Below, in pieces: positions 1 to 7,894 of a DNA stretch of 64,000 nt; position 1 is the stretch's first letter; each line of letters opens with the position of its first letter. The translations under genes and the position numbers were made by a program. Location of the stretch: positions 512,384 to 576,383 of the forward strand of contig JAIMAU010000001.1 of NCBI GenBank assembly GCA_023511795.1, read 5' to 3'. Below the pieces are notes generated by a model. It saw nothing but the letters and a program-made list of their open reading frames with translations, was not told the DNA's origin and ran no database searches. Source of the DNA: Armatimonadota bacterium (GTDB lineage Bacteria > Armatimonadota > UBA5829 > DTJY01).

Positions 1-1
1 A

Positions 2-988
2 GACGCAAAGACTTCGATTTGGTACTCAAGGCATGTGGACTGGGATGCAAGCAAACCTAGTTTGGACTCTGATGATCCTCCAAGTACCGCTACGAGCTTT
101 ACCGTGCAGGTAGTTGACCCTGTAGAAGGCAAACTGAAGCTAAATGTAGGTAAGTATATCCAAGACTCACAAACGCACGCCTTGATATTCGATTATTCGG
201 ATAACTCTGATCCTTTGCAAGTAAAGCTGAAAGGATTATACCGTGCTGTAATAATCAATCCAGAAGAAGGCACAGTTAAATTCCTGCGCACTCCGGAGGC
301 CGGAGCTAGAATTTTAGCCACCTATAAGCCTAAGGGTTATAGGCTAACGATCGATGATGTTTCGGATGTTTCGCCATTTGTTCTTCTGGATAGCGACCCG
401 AACCCCCGCTACCGCCCCGGGCCAGGAAATCCGTTCGTTCTGCCAAACGCTGATTATCCTGAGGATATCGGTCCGCCAGTGGACCGCCTATGGCTATTCT
501 GGAGGCGTCCAGCTCCTGGTGGCAAAGGAACAGGCTTGTATTACAAGGCTTTCAGGAACAGCATTAAGTTGAATAAGCAGGTCGCTGTAACTCCAGAGGG
601 CGTCGCTGATGTTGAATCAGTGACCGTGGTAGGCGCATACCCGCCGCTCGAGACTCCTGTAGAAACCGATTGGGTGAAGAACCGTCTCTACTTTACTTCT
701 ATTGAAGAAGGCAAGAGAGTTGAGGTCAGATACAAACCGGCTGGGTCGTCGGAATATATTACGGAGCAGCATACAGTAACATTCCAAGAAGAACCTGACG
801 CAAAAGGAAATGCGTTCGGTTACCTAACAGATCAAATAATAAACGAAGGACAGATTTATGCGATAAAGAATACCTATTCAAACGCATTGTCGAGCGAAAT
901 CTGGGTTTTCTGGACGAGCACTCGTTCGGGGAATACCGACCTATATTTCGAGACTATTTGTCCGCGATTCTATGGAGCTAGGTACTAA
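2..988 (+). CDS. C-terminal part of a large secreted repeat protein (5' end outside window)
   Basis: The reading frame is open from base 2, so the gene starts upstream of the window; the GTG at 35 has no ribosome binding site and lies inside the frame. The visible 328 residues contain beta-rich segments with a recurring pattern of a Trp-Phe-Trp or Trp-Leu-Phe-Trp strand followed by a polar Gly/Asn/Thr turn and Asp-Leu-Tyr (near 509, 911 and at the very start of the window). This resembles BNR or TolB-type propeller repeats found in surface and secreted proteins. It ends 200 bp before pilM on the same strand, so a pilus-associated or adhesin role is possible, but this is inference from position only. 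No family was recognised with certainty. Confidence 0.6.
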   Translation, partial: DAKTSIWYSRHVDWDASKPSLDSDDPPSTATSFTVQVVDPVEGKLKLNVGKYIQDSQTHALIFDYSDNSDPLQVKLKGLYRAVIINPEEGTVKFLRTPEAGARILATYKPKGYRLTIDDVSDVSPFVLLDSDPNPRYRPGPGNPFVLPNADYPEDIGPPVDRLWLFWRRPAPGGKGTGLYYKAFRNSIKLNKQVAVTPEGVADVESVTVVGAYPPLETPVETDWVKNRLYFTSIEEGKRVEVRYKPAGSSEYITEQHTVTFQEEPDAKGNAFGYLTDQIINEGQIYAIKNTYSNALSSEIWVFWTSTRSGNTDLYFETICPRFYGARY

Positions 989-1058
989 AGACGTAAAAGT
1001 GGGTTTTAATGCCTCCAGAAAACTGATACAAGCATTAAAAGTGCATCTGTCCAAATTA

Positions 1059-1087
1059 TTGACAACGTTGCCAGGAAGTGATAACAT
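1059..1087 (+). promoter_or_regulatory. Putative promoter of the pil operon
   Basis: A perfect TTGACA (1059-1064) is followed after 17 bp by TAACAT (1082-1087, 4 of 6 matches to the -10 consensus). It lies 104 bp upstream of pilM, leaving a leader of about 95 nt. The decamer covering the -10 (1078-1087) is identical to the one in the rplJ promoter at 7679-7688. Confidence 0.5.
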
Positions 1088-1190
1088 CATTGTGTTTGCG
1101 CAATGGCGGTTGCCGGGCTCCAAACGCTTGGTGATTGGAACCGTCGCAAAAGCTACTGAATGGCAGGTTAGATTTCAATGGAGTTAATGA

Positions 1191-2684
1191 ATGGGAAAGC
1201 GGTCTAGTGGTGCTCCCACCGTTGGGATTGATATTGGTTCTAGCTTGATAAAGGTGGTGGAGGCAAGGCCTGGAAAAAGTGGTATACAAATAACCGCTCT
1301 AGGGATAAGCCCAACTCCACCAGGGACAATAGAAAACGAAATTGTTATAGATCCTCAGACGCTTGGGCAGGCAATTCGACGCTTGCTGTCGGAAAGCGGC
1401 ATAAAATGCAGGCGATGTGTGTCATCTGTCTCGGGTCAGTCCTCTGTAATTGTTAGAATTATTGAAGTGCCAAAGATGACAAGGCAAGAGCTGGCTGAGA
1501 CAATGAAATGGGAAATAGAGCGCCATGTTCCTTTTTCAGCCAGCGAGGTCGTTATGGACTTCCAGCCTATTGAAAGACCCGAAGCGCCTCCTGACGACCA
1601 GAACATGGAAGTCTTGCTTGCGGTTGCCCAACAGGAAGTCGTGAATACTCATGTGGAAACCATTTTTGCAGCTGGACTTGAACTCGTTGCCATCGATGTT
1701 GAGCCTCTTGCTGTATGCAGGTCGTTAGTAGACCTTTCCAGCAATGGAGAGGCTGCAGGTACAGTAGCTATTATCAATATGGGCGCAGAAACCACGGAGA
1801 TGGCCGTTTTCCAAGATGGTATACTTGCATTCCCAAGAACAATTCCGATTGCAGGCGATGCCATTACCAGGGCACTTAGCGATACGTTGAATATACCACT
1901 GGAAGAGGCAGAACGCATAAAGCGGCAACGTGCCAAAGTAATGTTGGATAGAATAGAAATCCATGCTACCGGCGCCGAAGCAGGGGGATTTGGCCTTACT
2001 GGCGTGGGAGGCACCAACGCTACTGTTAACATAGGTGCTCCACCCGCTGAGGAAGAAGATCTAAGCACATTAGCATTCATTCCTGGATTGGGATATGGCC
2101 CATCGGAGCCGGAAACTCAACAATCTGCTCAGCAAGCAGGCGCGGTTCCGGATTTCGACGTTGATTTCGGGGAGCCGGCAGCGCCAAAGCCGCCGTCTAT
2201 GGCATTTGACCTGTCGGAGGAGCCTGAGTCATCTGCGCCCACCGGGCAGAATTTCGATTTCTCTGCGGATCTACAGTCCGAGACTGGAATGGCTCAACCG
2301 ACTGAACTTGAGTCATCCATGCTTGTTCCTGCCGGCGAACAAAGCTTGCAAGTATCAGAGGACGCAATCTCTGACGAGATGATTTTTGATGCAATAGCGC
2401 CGGTACTTGTAGATCTAGCAGCGGAAATCAGACGGTCATTGGAGTACTACGTTAGCCGCTTCCAAAAACAACCTGAAAAGATTTTGCTATGTGGCGGAAC
2501 TGCAAAGCTACAAGATATTGATAAATTTCTCGAAAATGAACTTGCAATCCCAGTAATCATAGCCAATCCTCTCAGGAATGTTGCGTTCTTTCCCAAAGGT
2601 ATGTCTGAAGATTACCTAGAGGAAGTGTCAGCAGTTCTTCCAGTAAGCGTTGGTCTTGCAATTAGGGATTTGATAGGAGAATAG
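1191..2684 (+). CDS. pilM: Type IV pilus assembly protein PilM, with a long internal insertion
   Basis: PilM is the cytoplasmic actin-like ATPase of the type IV pilus alignment complex and binds the short N-terminal tail of PilN. The N-terminus carries the expected phosphate-1 motif GIDIGSSLIKVV (residues 12-23), and the typical EVPKM and MKWEIERHVPF segments follow. The conserved C-terminal phosphate/adenosine region is present (LLCGGTAKL near residue 435). At 497 residues it is about 140 longer than usual: roughly residues 250-395 are rich in Glu, Pro, Gln, Ser and Gly and look disordered, inserted inside the fold. It is the first gene of a pilM-N-O-P-Q order that runs to 7575, with 8 bp before pilN. 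Assignment is firm; the role of the insertion is unknown. Confidence 0.93.
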   Translation: MGKRSSGAPTVGIDIGSSLIKVVEARPGKSGIQITALGISPTPPGTIENEIVIDPQTLGQAIRRLLSESGIKCRRCVSSVSGQSSVIVRIIEVPKMTRQELAETMKWEIERHVPFSASEVVMDFQPIERPEAPPDDQNMEVLLAVAQQEVVNTHVETIFAAGLELVAIDVEPLAVCRSLVDLSSNGEAAGTVAIINMGAETTEMAVFQDGILAFPRTIPIAGDAITRALSDTLNIPLEEAERIKRQRAKVMLDRIEIHATGAEAGGFGLTGVGGTNATVNIGAPPAEEEDLSTLAFIPGLGYGPSEPETQQSAQQAGAVPDFDVDFGEPAAPKPPSMAFDLSEEPESSAPTGQNFDFSADLQSETGMAQPTELESSMLVPAGEQSLQVSEDAISDEMIFDAIAPVLVDLAAEIRRSLEYYVSRFQKQPEKILLCGGTAKLQDIDKFLENELAIPVIIANPLRNVAFFPKGMSEDYLEEVSAVLPVSVGLAIRDLIGE

Positions 2685-2692
2685 TAAGTAAA

Positions 2693-3445
2693 GTGTTAAA
2701 AATTAATCTTCTACCTCCTTATATATTCGAAAGACGAAAAGTACGTCAGGCTGCCTTCGTTGCAGGTTTGGCTTTTGTAATGGTCTTGGGTGGCATGCTT
2801 GGATGGTGGTTTACCCTCAACAAAGCAAAAGCCGACTTGCAATTGCAAGTTCAGGAAATGGAAGCCAAGCGCGACGAAGTTGTTGCTCTTCAAAAGCGTG
2901 TTGAGGCTGAAGAAGCCAAAATCCCGCCAATTCAGCAAAAACTCGATTTCATAGATGGGCTTCTCAAATATATAGACGCAATACCGAATCTATACGAGGA
3001 ATTGGCACGGTATACATATGGGCGCATCCTTTACAGGTCGATTACTCCATCATCAGATAGTCTCTCTATCGAAGCCCATGCGCGAAGTCTTGGTGACTGT
3101 GGGAGATATCTGCTTAATATGTATAGAGCAAGCCATATCTTCAGCTCTGTAACCATATCATCAGTTCCAGGATATCCGTCTGGGGTAACTAGAGGTGGCC
3201 AGGGCTTTGATTTTACGGTTACTTGCAGGCTAGTAAATCCCATAGTGCCGCCTCAATATGCCGGAGTATCTACCGAGGCACAAGCAGGTGGTGCGCCAGT
3301 AACTGGTGGTGCGCCTGGAACCTTCGCTCCGCCTCCACCTTCTGCGCAACCTCCGGGCGGCGGCCCCATGCCAGGAGCACCGACAACGGAGGAATTGCAA
3401 CGCGCAGAATCTGCGCCACCTCCTGGTTATCAAGGTGAAGAGTAG
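2693..3445 (+). CDS. pilN: Type IV pilus inner-membrane protein PilN
   Basis: PilN bridges cytoplasmic PilM and periplasmic PilO in the pilus alignment complex. The GTG start gives the diagnostic cytoplasmic INLLPP motif at residues 4-9, followed by a basic stretch, one transmembrane helix (about residues 20-42) and a coiled-coil region (45-80). The periplasmic ferredoxin-like domain covers roughly 90-185. The last 60 residues are Pro/Gly/Ala-rich and probably unstructured, longer than in standard PilN (about 200 residues). It follows pilM by 8 bp and precedes pilO by 28 bp, so it is co-transcribed. Confidence 0.9.
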   Translation: MLKINLLPPYIFERRKVRQAAFVAGLAFVMVLGGMLGWWFTLNKAKADLQLQVQEMEAKRDEVVALQKRVEAEEAKIPPIQQKLDFIDGLLKYIDAIPNLYEELARYTYGRILYRSITPSSDSLSIEAHARSLGDCGRYLLNMYRASHIFSSVTISSVPGYPSGVTRGGQGFDFTVTCRLVNPIVPPQYAGVSTEAQAGGAPVTGGAPGTFAPPPPSAQPPGGGPMPGAPTTEELQRAESAPPPGYQGEE

Positions 3446-3473
3446 TAGGATTTCAAGTCGTCGAGGAAAATAA

Positions 3474-4133
3474 ATGGGTCAAGGAAAGCTAAAAAGGATA
3501 CATGTCATAATAATAGGCATAGTTGCATGCATAGCCGTCGCTGCAGGGATATACTTTTTGGTAATATCAAAGTTGCGCCAAGAAATTGCGGCTTTGCAAA
3601 CAAGATATGATGAGGCAAAAGCTGTTGCCGATACTCGTCCGCAAGTAGAACGAAAACTTGCAGCTGCTCAAGCGAAATACCAAATAGCATTGGCTCGCTA
3701 TAACTACTATCTGCGAACAAAAATGCCTCCGATTACATTCCAAGATCGAGCACAGGGAATGATCGCCTTGTGGAAAGAACAAGCCGAGATTCTTGGACCA
3801 ATGATTGAATCATGGCCTAGGAAAACCAAGGTTAGACTATTAAGCGGTGTTCAAGTGCCAGCAGCCCCAGTCGATCCGAACGCGATAAATACAACCCTGA
3901 TACGAATTCCAATCGGTACTTTGCAAGTGCGAGGGGATTTTAAAACTTTGATGAACCACATTCGGTCTTGGAAGAACTTTGGAAGATTAGTGCAGGTTGA
4001 CCCAGCATCGTTAACTGGTCCTAGCCCAAATATGACCGCCCAATATGGCTTGACAGTCTATATCTTCCCATATGGTGAGCCAGGACCGCCTGTTCAGATG
4101 GCTGGCGCTGGAGGAACATCGACGGGCGGATAG
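3474..4133 (+). CDS. pilO: Type IV pilus inner-membrane protein PilO
   Basis: PilO pairs with PilN in the periplasm to connect the inner-membrane pilus machine to the secretin. The sequence shows a short basic cytoplasmic tail, a single transmembrane helix (about residues 9-31), a coiled coil (33-75) and a C-terminal mixed alpha/beta domain ending in a Gly-rich tail. Primary sequence similarity to PilO is weak, as is usual for this family, so the call rests on membrane topology, size (219 residues) and its place between pilN and the PilP-like gene. Confidence 0.8.
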   Translation: MGQGKLKRIHVIIIGIVACIAVAAGIYFLVISKLRQEIAALQTRYDEAKAVADTRPQVERKLAAAQAKYQIALARYNYYLRTKMPPITFQDRAQGMIALWKEQAEILGPMIESWPRKTKVRLLSGVQVPAAPVDPNAINTTLIRIPIGTLQVRGDFKTLMNHIRSWKNFGRLVQVDPASLTGPSPNMTAQYGLTVYIFPYGEPGPPVQMAGAGGTSTGG

Positions 4134-4144
4134 GGGTACTATTT

Positions 4145-4966
4145 ATGGATAAAGTAAGAGCTTGGTTACAAGATAGCAAGAATTTGCCAATAGTAGCCGC
4201 AGGTACAGGGATACTAATAATAGTCGTTGCCCTCATGTTCTTGAAATTATACGGAGTCATAGGAGGGACGCCACCTGCAGAATCTGATATGGAAATGGCG
4301 CAGCAGAGTAGCCCACAGCAGATGGGTTCTCCTGAGCCGTTGCCTCCTGGAATGGGAACTCCATCCGAATCAACACAGACAGCGCCAGGAGCTCCACAAC
4401 CTTCTCCTGCGCCCGCGGAAACTACGACAGCAACAGTAGCAGAGGCAAAACAGCCTCCGATGCTGCCATACCGGAAAGACCCATTTATGCCGTTTACAGG
4501 GCCACCTACAAGAACTCAGGCTCTTATGGCGCTTGTGCCGACTGTGCAACGCATACGCATTGCACCAGCAGAAGTGAGGCCTATACAACCTAAGAAGGTG
4601 GAAGAAGAAGCAGAGGAAGTATTGCCACCTCAACCCTTCCGTCGCGTAGCTGGTATATTATGGAATGGCAAGGTGAAAGCCATTCTCGAAACTGAAGGCG
4701 AAGTGCAAATCGTCCAGCCAGGAGATGTTGTAACCAAAGGTGGCTCCAAAGTACGTGTAGAGAGCATCGAACCCGATGGCGTGGTACTCAAAACTTTGGA
4801 TACACGTGTGCCAATGGCTATCAAGGTGCAGCTCGCAGGATCAATAGCAGCCAGACAAAGCGGAGGAACTGGGCAGTCTGGAGGGGGTGCGCCACCCACA
4901 ACATACCGGGAAGCTCCACCTCCCGGAGGTGGAGCTTTCTATGAAGGTCCGCCGCCTGGATTTTAG
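4145..4966 (+). CDS. PilP-like pilus lipoprotein/periplasmic linker
   Basis: This 273-residue protein has an N-terminal membrane anchor (about residues 16-38, no lipobox Cys seen), a long Pro/Gln/Ser/Thr linker (45-105), a RKDPF motif (residues 114-118) typical of PilP and GspC linkers, and a C-terminal beta domain (about 165-220) with the pattern VAGILWNGKVKAILE...VQPGDVV...VRVESIEPDGVVL that matches the PilP/GspC homology region. That domain docks on the N0 domain of the secretin. The tail is Gly/Pro-rich. It occupies the pilP slot between pilO and the secretin genes. Function by family and position is well supported; a gene symbol is withheld because the anchor differs from classical lipoprotein PilP. 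Confidence 0.75.
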   Translation: MDKVRAWLQDSKNLPIVAAGTGILIIVVALMFLKLYGVIGGTPPAESDMEMAQQSSPQQMGSPEPLPPGMGTPSESTQTAPGAPQPSPAPAETTTATVAEAKQPPMLPYRKDPFMPFTGPPTRTQALMALVPTVQRIRIAPAEVRPIQPKKVEEEAEEVLPPQPFRRVAGILWNGKVKAILETEGEVQIVQPGDVVTKGGSKVRVESIEPDGVVLKTLDTRVPMAIKVQLAGSIAARQSGGTGQSGGGAPPTTYREAPPPGGGAFYEGPPPGF

Positions 4967-5051
4967 TGCTTATTGGTCCTGAACTTATTAGCAAATAATG
5001 TCGTCCAACAATATGAAGACAAGTTTGAAAAGAGTAAAGGAGTGGATAGCA

Positions 5052-5771
5052 ATGAAAGCTATTTTAGTTCTATTGACTTTAGCGTCCATTTTGACCGTAA
5101 TTGTGGCTGCACCATCATTTGCGCAAGCACAAACCGAAACAGAAAGGCTTGTAACTATAAGGGTTCAGGATACACCAATTCGAAGTGCGATTGACATGTT
5201 GTTCCAGGGAAGTGGAAAAAACTACGGTTTTGAAGCAGGCGCAGATCAAAATACGCTGATTACCGTAAATCTGGTAGATGTTCCATTCACAAATGCGCTA
5301 AACACCATGCTAAGAGCCGCTGGCATGACTATGCGCCAGGAGAACGGCATCTATATGATTGGCCCCAAAAAGGAGCAAACCACCGAGGTAACTGCTCCGA
5401 CGGAATGGATTCCGGAAGTTGAGACCGACCAGACGACTTCAAAAGACATTAGAAAATTGCAGATTGGGTTTATCGATGTCGGCGACCTTGCCGATATCTT
5501 TGGGGTTCAAAGTTATGGTACTAGAGCTGCTTATGGCGGCTATGGAGGATATGGTGGTGGTTATGGCGGCTACGGAATGGGAATGGGTAGCTACGGCATG
5601 GGTAGCTTCGGTTATGGCGGCTACGGAATAGGAATGGGTAGCTACGGCATGGGCGGCTACGGTTATGGCGGCTACGGAATGGGAATGGGCAGCTACGGCA
5701 TGAGTGGCTATGGCGGCTACGGCTATGGTGGCTACGGTACTGGCGGCTATGGCGGCGGCTATTATCGTTAA
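5052..5771 (+). CDS. Secretin N-domain (STN) protein with Gly/Tyr/Met-rich repeat tail
   Basis: The ATG at 5052 is preferred because AAGGAG ends 9 bp before it; an in-frame ATG at 4998 has no ribosome binding site. The 239-residue product starts with a signal peptide ending near AQA (residues 20-24). Residues 30-105 form an STN/N0-type domain like the first periplasmic domain of PilQ and FpvA-type receptors. A short acidic linker follows, then about 85 residues made almost only of Gly, Tyr, Met and Ser, including three 17-residue repeats. There is no secretin pore domain, so this is not PilQ. It lies between the PilP-like gene and pilQ in one operon. A role as a secretin partner, plug or surface-exposed adhesive element is inference. 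Confidence 0.75.
   Translation: MKAILVLLTLASILTVIVAAPSFAQAQTETERLVTIRVQDTPIRSAIDMLFQGSGKNYGFEAGADQNTLITVNLVDVPFTNALNTMLRAAGMTMRQENGIYMIGPKKEQTTEVTAPTEWIPEVETDQTTSKDIRKLQIGFIDVGDLADIFGVQSYGTRAAYGGYGGYGGGYGGYGMGMGSYGMGSFGYGGYGIGMGSYGMGGYGYGGYGMGMGSYGMSGYGGYGYGGYGTGGYGGGYYR
5562..5714 (+). repeat. Three 51-bp in-frame coding repeats (17 residues each)
   Basis: Units at 5562-5612, 5613-5663 and 5664-5714 encode YGGYGxGMGSYGMxxxG with one to three changes per unit. They keep reading frame exactly and differ partly at silent positions, so the repeat is being held at protein level. Shorter Gly-Gly-Tyr motifs flank the array on both sides. Confidence 0.9.
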
Positions 5772-5898
5772 GAATATTTGCTTGTCAGAGCCGATGTCTT
5801 TTAAGAGCGAGTATTATAGAAGTAAAATCTATAAAGCGGCATACGTTAAATAAATGAAATTCAAACCAAGTTATCTACTAACCGGGGGAGGAAATTCT

Positions 5899-7575
5899 AT
5901 GAATTGCAATCGCGGACTGCCCGAAGCAAGAAAAAGCGTCGGGATGCTTCTGGTAGTCACAACAGTTTTGTTGCTCGGGATAAACTGCATTTTGTTCGCA
6001 CAAGGTATCGTTGATCTGAGCACAGGACCACGAATTACCCTTGATGTTATTGATGCTGACCTTAGCAAGGTGGTGATGCTTCTCGCAAGGGACAGCAAGC
6101 AGAGCATTATCATAGCCGACCAGGAAAAGGCTACTGCAAAGGTAACAGCAACACTAAAAGATATGCCCTTAGAAACAGCACTCAAGCGAATCGTGGAAAG
6201 TGTTGGATGTACATACCGAAGGGAAGCCGATGGCACATATATTATTGGTGGCCCAGCGTCGGCTACAGTTCAGGCCACCTCCCAAACGAGCACTCCATCA
6301 CTCAACGAGTCCTTAGGTTCAGCTGTGTGGGAAGCCGCCCTCCCGCAACGGCGGAATGTAAAGGTAGAAAAGATTCCCCTTTACTACGTCCGGCCGGTTG
6401 ACATGATGTGGTTGCTGGGGTTATACCAGCATCCGCCAGAAGAAGCAAAAAGCGAAGAAAAAATAGTACCTGGGGTTCACATTCCTGGCGGCAAAACGTT
6501 CCCTCCAGTTGATGCAACTCCGCCTTTAACTGAATCGCTGAGGGCTGATTTAGATTACGCAGGGCGAGCTCCTGGTGTAAGCTTGGAAGCTGCGCAAGGC
6601 GTACCACCATCACCTCCGGGTAGGCCAACCTACACTAGACCAGGGCAGGCTCAAACACAGCCCGGACAGGCGCCAGGCCAAACTACAACAACTCAGCAGA
6701 CAGGTCTTTGGCCTGAAGGTGTTGATTTTATAATGCCGTATGAATTAGACAACTCTCTTATCGTGAAGGGAACCGATGAAGGTATAGAAGAATTAGAGTC
6801 AACGATAAGACAGTTAGATTTGCCACCAAAGCAGGTAAGCATAAAGGCAGAATTCGTCGAAATAAGCACAACCGAAGCATCTTCCCTCGGTATTGATTGG
6901 AGCCTTGAAAGGGCTAACTCGTCATTCCAGACCCAATTTGGCCCTGGTGGCAATGTTATCTTTGGCTATGCTAATGGCAATGTTATGGCGACATTGCGAA
7001 CTAAGCTTCTCCAAAACAAGGCAAAAATAATAAATGCTCCAATTATCTCTACTTTAAACAATGTCCCTGCGACCATCCAAGTTGGCAGGCAGGTACCATA
7101 TTGGACAACAATAATAACCTCACCAGGACAAGGGCAGCTTGTTACGCAGCAGGTTCCTTTATTCCTTTCAATCAGCAGTCAACTTCTGGTGAGGCCTACA
7201 ATAAACCGCGGTGACAATTCTATTACGGTTTGGATTCAGCCGGTTGTAGCAGACCAAGGAGACCCGGTAAAAGGTCCTGACGGTACGGAAATCCCTATCA
7301 CAAATCAACAATCGCTCTCGACGACGCGGCGAGTTGCAAATGGCGAGACAATAGTTATTGGCGGAATTATTCGCAAATCTGATTCTACTAACGTTACCAA
7401 GATTCCACTTCTTGGCGACATTCCAATAATTGGCCCGCTATTCCGAAATGTTACTAAAAACAACACCGACGTCGAGCTTCTAATCTTCCTCACACCAAGT
7501 ATTGTTCCAGAGCGGCCGGTGGCGAGCACGGAGATTGGTGTGGCGCAACCTGAGAGAAGGTCAGTTACTCCTTAA
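5899..7575 (+). CDS. pilQ: Type IV pilus secretin PilQ
   Basis: PilQ forms the outer-membrane pore through which the pilus passes. The ATG at 5899 follows a strong GGGGGAGG (7 bp spacing); an upstream in-frame ATG at 5854 lacks one. The 558-residue product has a basic tail and signal anchor (about residues 15-35), an STN/N0 domain (40-110), an N1 region starting at LYYVRPVDMMWLL, a Pro/Gln-rich linker (about 225-275), a second secretin N domain, and the C-terminal secretin domain with the hallmark VPLLGDIPIIGPLFRN-like segment (here KIPLLGDIPIIGPLFRN). It is the last gene of the pil operon and is followed by an intrinsic terminator. Confidence 0.93.
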   Translation: MNCNRGLPEARKSVGMLLVVTTVLLLGINCILFAQGIVDLSTGPRITLDVIDADLSKVVMLLARDSKQSIIIADQEKATAKVTATLKDMPLETALKRIVESVGCTYRREADGTYIIGGPASATVQATSQTSTPSLNESLGSAVWEAALPQRRNVKVEKIPLYYVRPVDMMWLLGLYQHPPEEAKSEEKIVPGVHIPGGKTFPPVDATPPLTESLRADLDYAGRAPGVSLEAAQGVPPSPPGRPTYTRPGQAQTQPGQAPGQTTTTQQTGLWPEGVDFIMPYELDNSLIVKGTDEGIEELESTIRQLDLPPKQVSIKAEFVEISTTEASSLGIDWSLERANSSFQTQFGPGGNVIFGYANGNVMATLRTKLLQNKAKIINAPIISTLNNVPATIQVGRQVPYWTTIITSPGQGQLVTQQVPLFLSISSQLLVRPTINRGDNSITVWIQPVVADQGDPVKGPDGTEIPITNQQSLSTTRRVANGETIVIGGIIRKSDSTNVTKIPLLGDIPIIGPLFRNVTKNNTDVELLIFLTPSIVPERPVASTEIGVAQPERRSVTP

Positions 7576-7601
7576 AATTAAATGAACTTGTTAGAATGTA
7601 C

Positions 7602-7637
7602 TGGGCGGCGGAATCCTGCCGCCCACTATTATTTTCA
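7602..7637 (+). terminator. Intrinsic terminator after pilQ
   Basis: An 8-bp GC-rich perfect stem (7602-7609 with 7618-7625) with an 8-nt loop is followed by a T-rich stretch. It lies 27 bp after the pilQ stop and separates the pil operon from the rplJ transcription unit. Confidence 0.8.
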
Positions 7638-7658
7638 TGAAGAAATTAAAGTCATACG

Positions 7659-7688
7659 TTGACATATAGGGTTACGTTGTGATAACAT
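7659..7688 (+). promoter_or_regulatory. Putative promoter of rplJ-rplL
   Basis: A perfect TTGACA (7659-7664) with TAACAT at 7683-7688 (18 bp spacing), or GATAAC at 7681 (16 bp). Transcription would start about 7695, just ahead of the L10 leader. Confidence 0.6.
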
Positions 7689-7699
7689 ACATCGACAGC

Positions 7700-7862
7700 T
7701 GAATCTAGCAACTGCCGTAGACAGTAGGTGTCTGACGACTTAAAAGGTAGCAATATACCTGCCTACCGAGGCTGGGGAAGGGCAAAGGGTTTTTACTCAG
7801 ATTAAGTTGCCCAAAAAGATGTTTAAGGGATCCCGCAGTCTACGGCGATCCCTTTAATTTTT
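7700..7862 (+). promoter_or_regulatory. Ribosomal protein L10 leader with conditional terminator
   Basis: This is the L10 autoregulatory leader: the core segments GCCGTAGACAGTAGGTG (7714-7730) and CTGCCTACCGAGG (about 7759-7771) match the conserved parts of that RNA family as I remember it, and it sits directly before rplJ. The 5' segment 7714-7722 is exactly complementary to 7838-7846, which lies inside the loop of a terminator hairpin (stem 7825-7832 with 7847-7854, then a T-rich run). Long-range pairing and terminator formation therefore exclude each other. By family knowledge the L10-L12 complex binds the leader and favours termination. The 318-bp gap between pilQ and rplJ holds only the terminator, promoter and this leader. 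Confidence 0.9.
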
Positions 7863-7894
7863 AAAGAAGGTTTTCAAGAGGGAGGTGATACATA

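Noticed and set aside
972-1187. A 71-codon open frame between the first gene and pilM
   Set aside because: It overlaps the stop of the upstream gene, has no ribosome binding site, contains the pil promoter and has no recognisable protein features; more likely leader DNA.
1088-1190. Possible cyclic-di-GMP (GEMM) riboswitch before pilM
   Set aside because: A CGCAAAAGCT segment recalls part of the motif, and such switches control pilus genes elsewhere, but the paired helices and the 3' half with its receptor do not fit in the remaining 40 nt.
5520-5770. CRISPR-like or satellite repeat
   Set aside because: The 51-bp units have no spacers, keep reading frame and encode a Gly/Tyr repeat; it is part of a protein.
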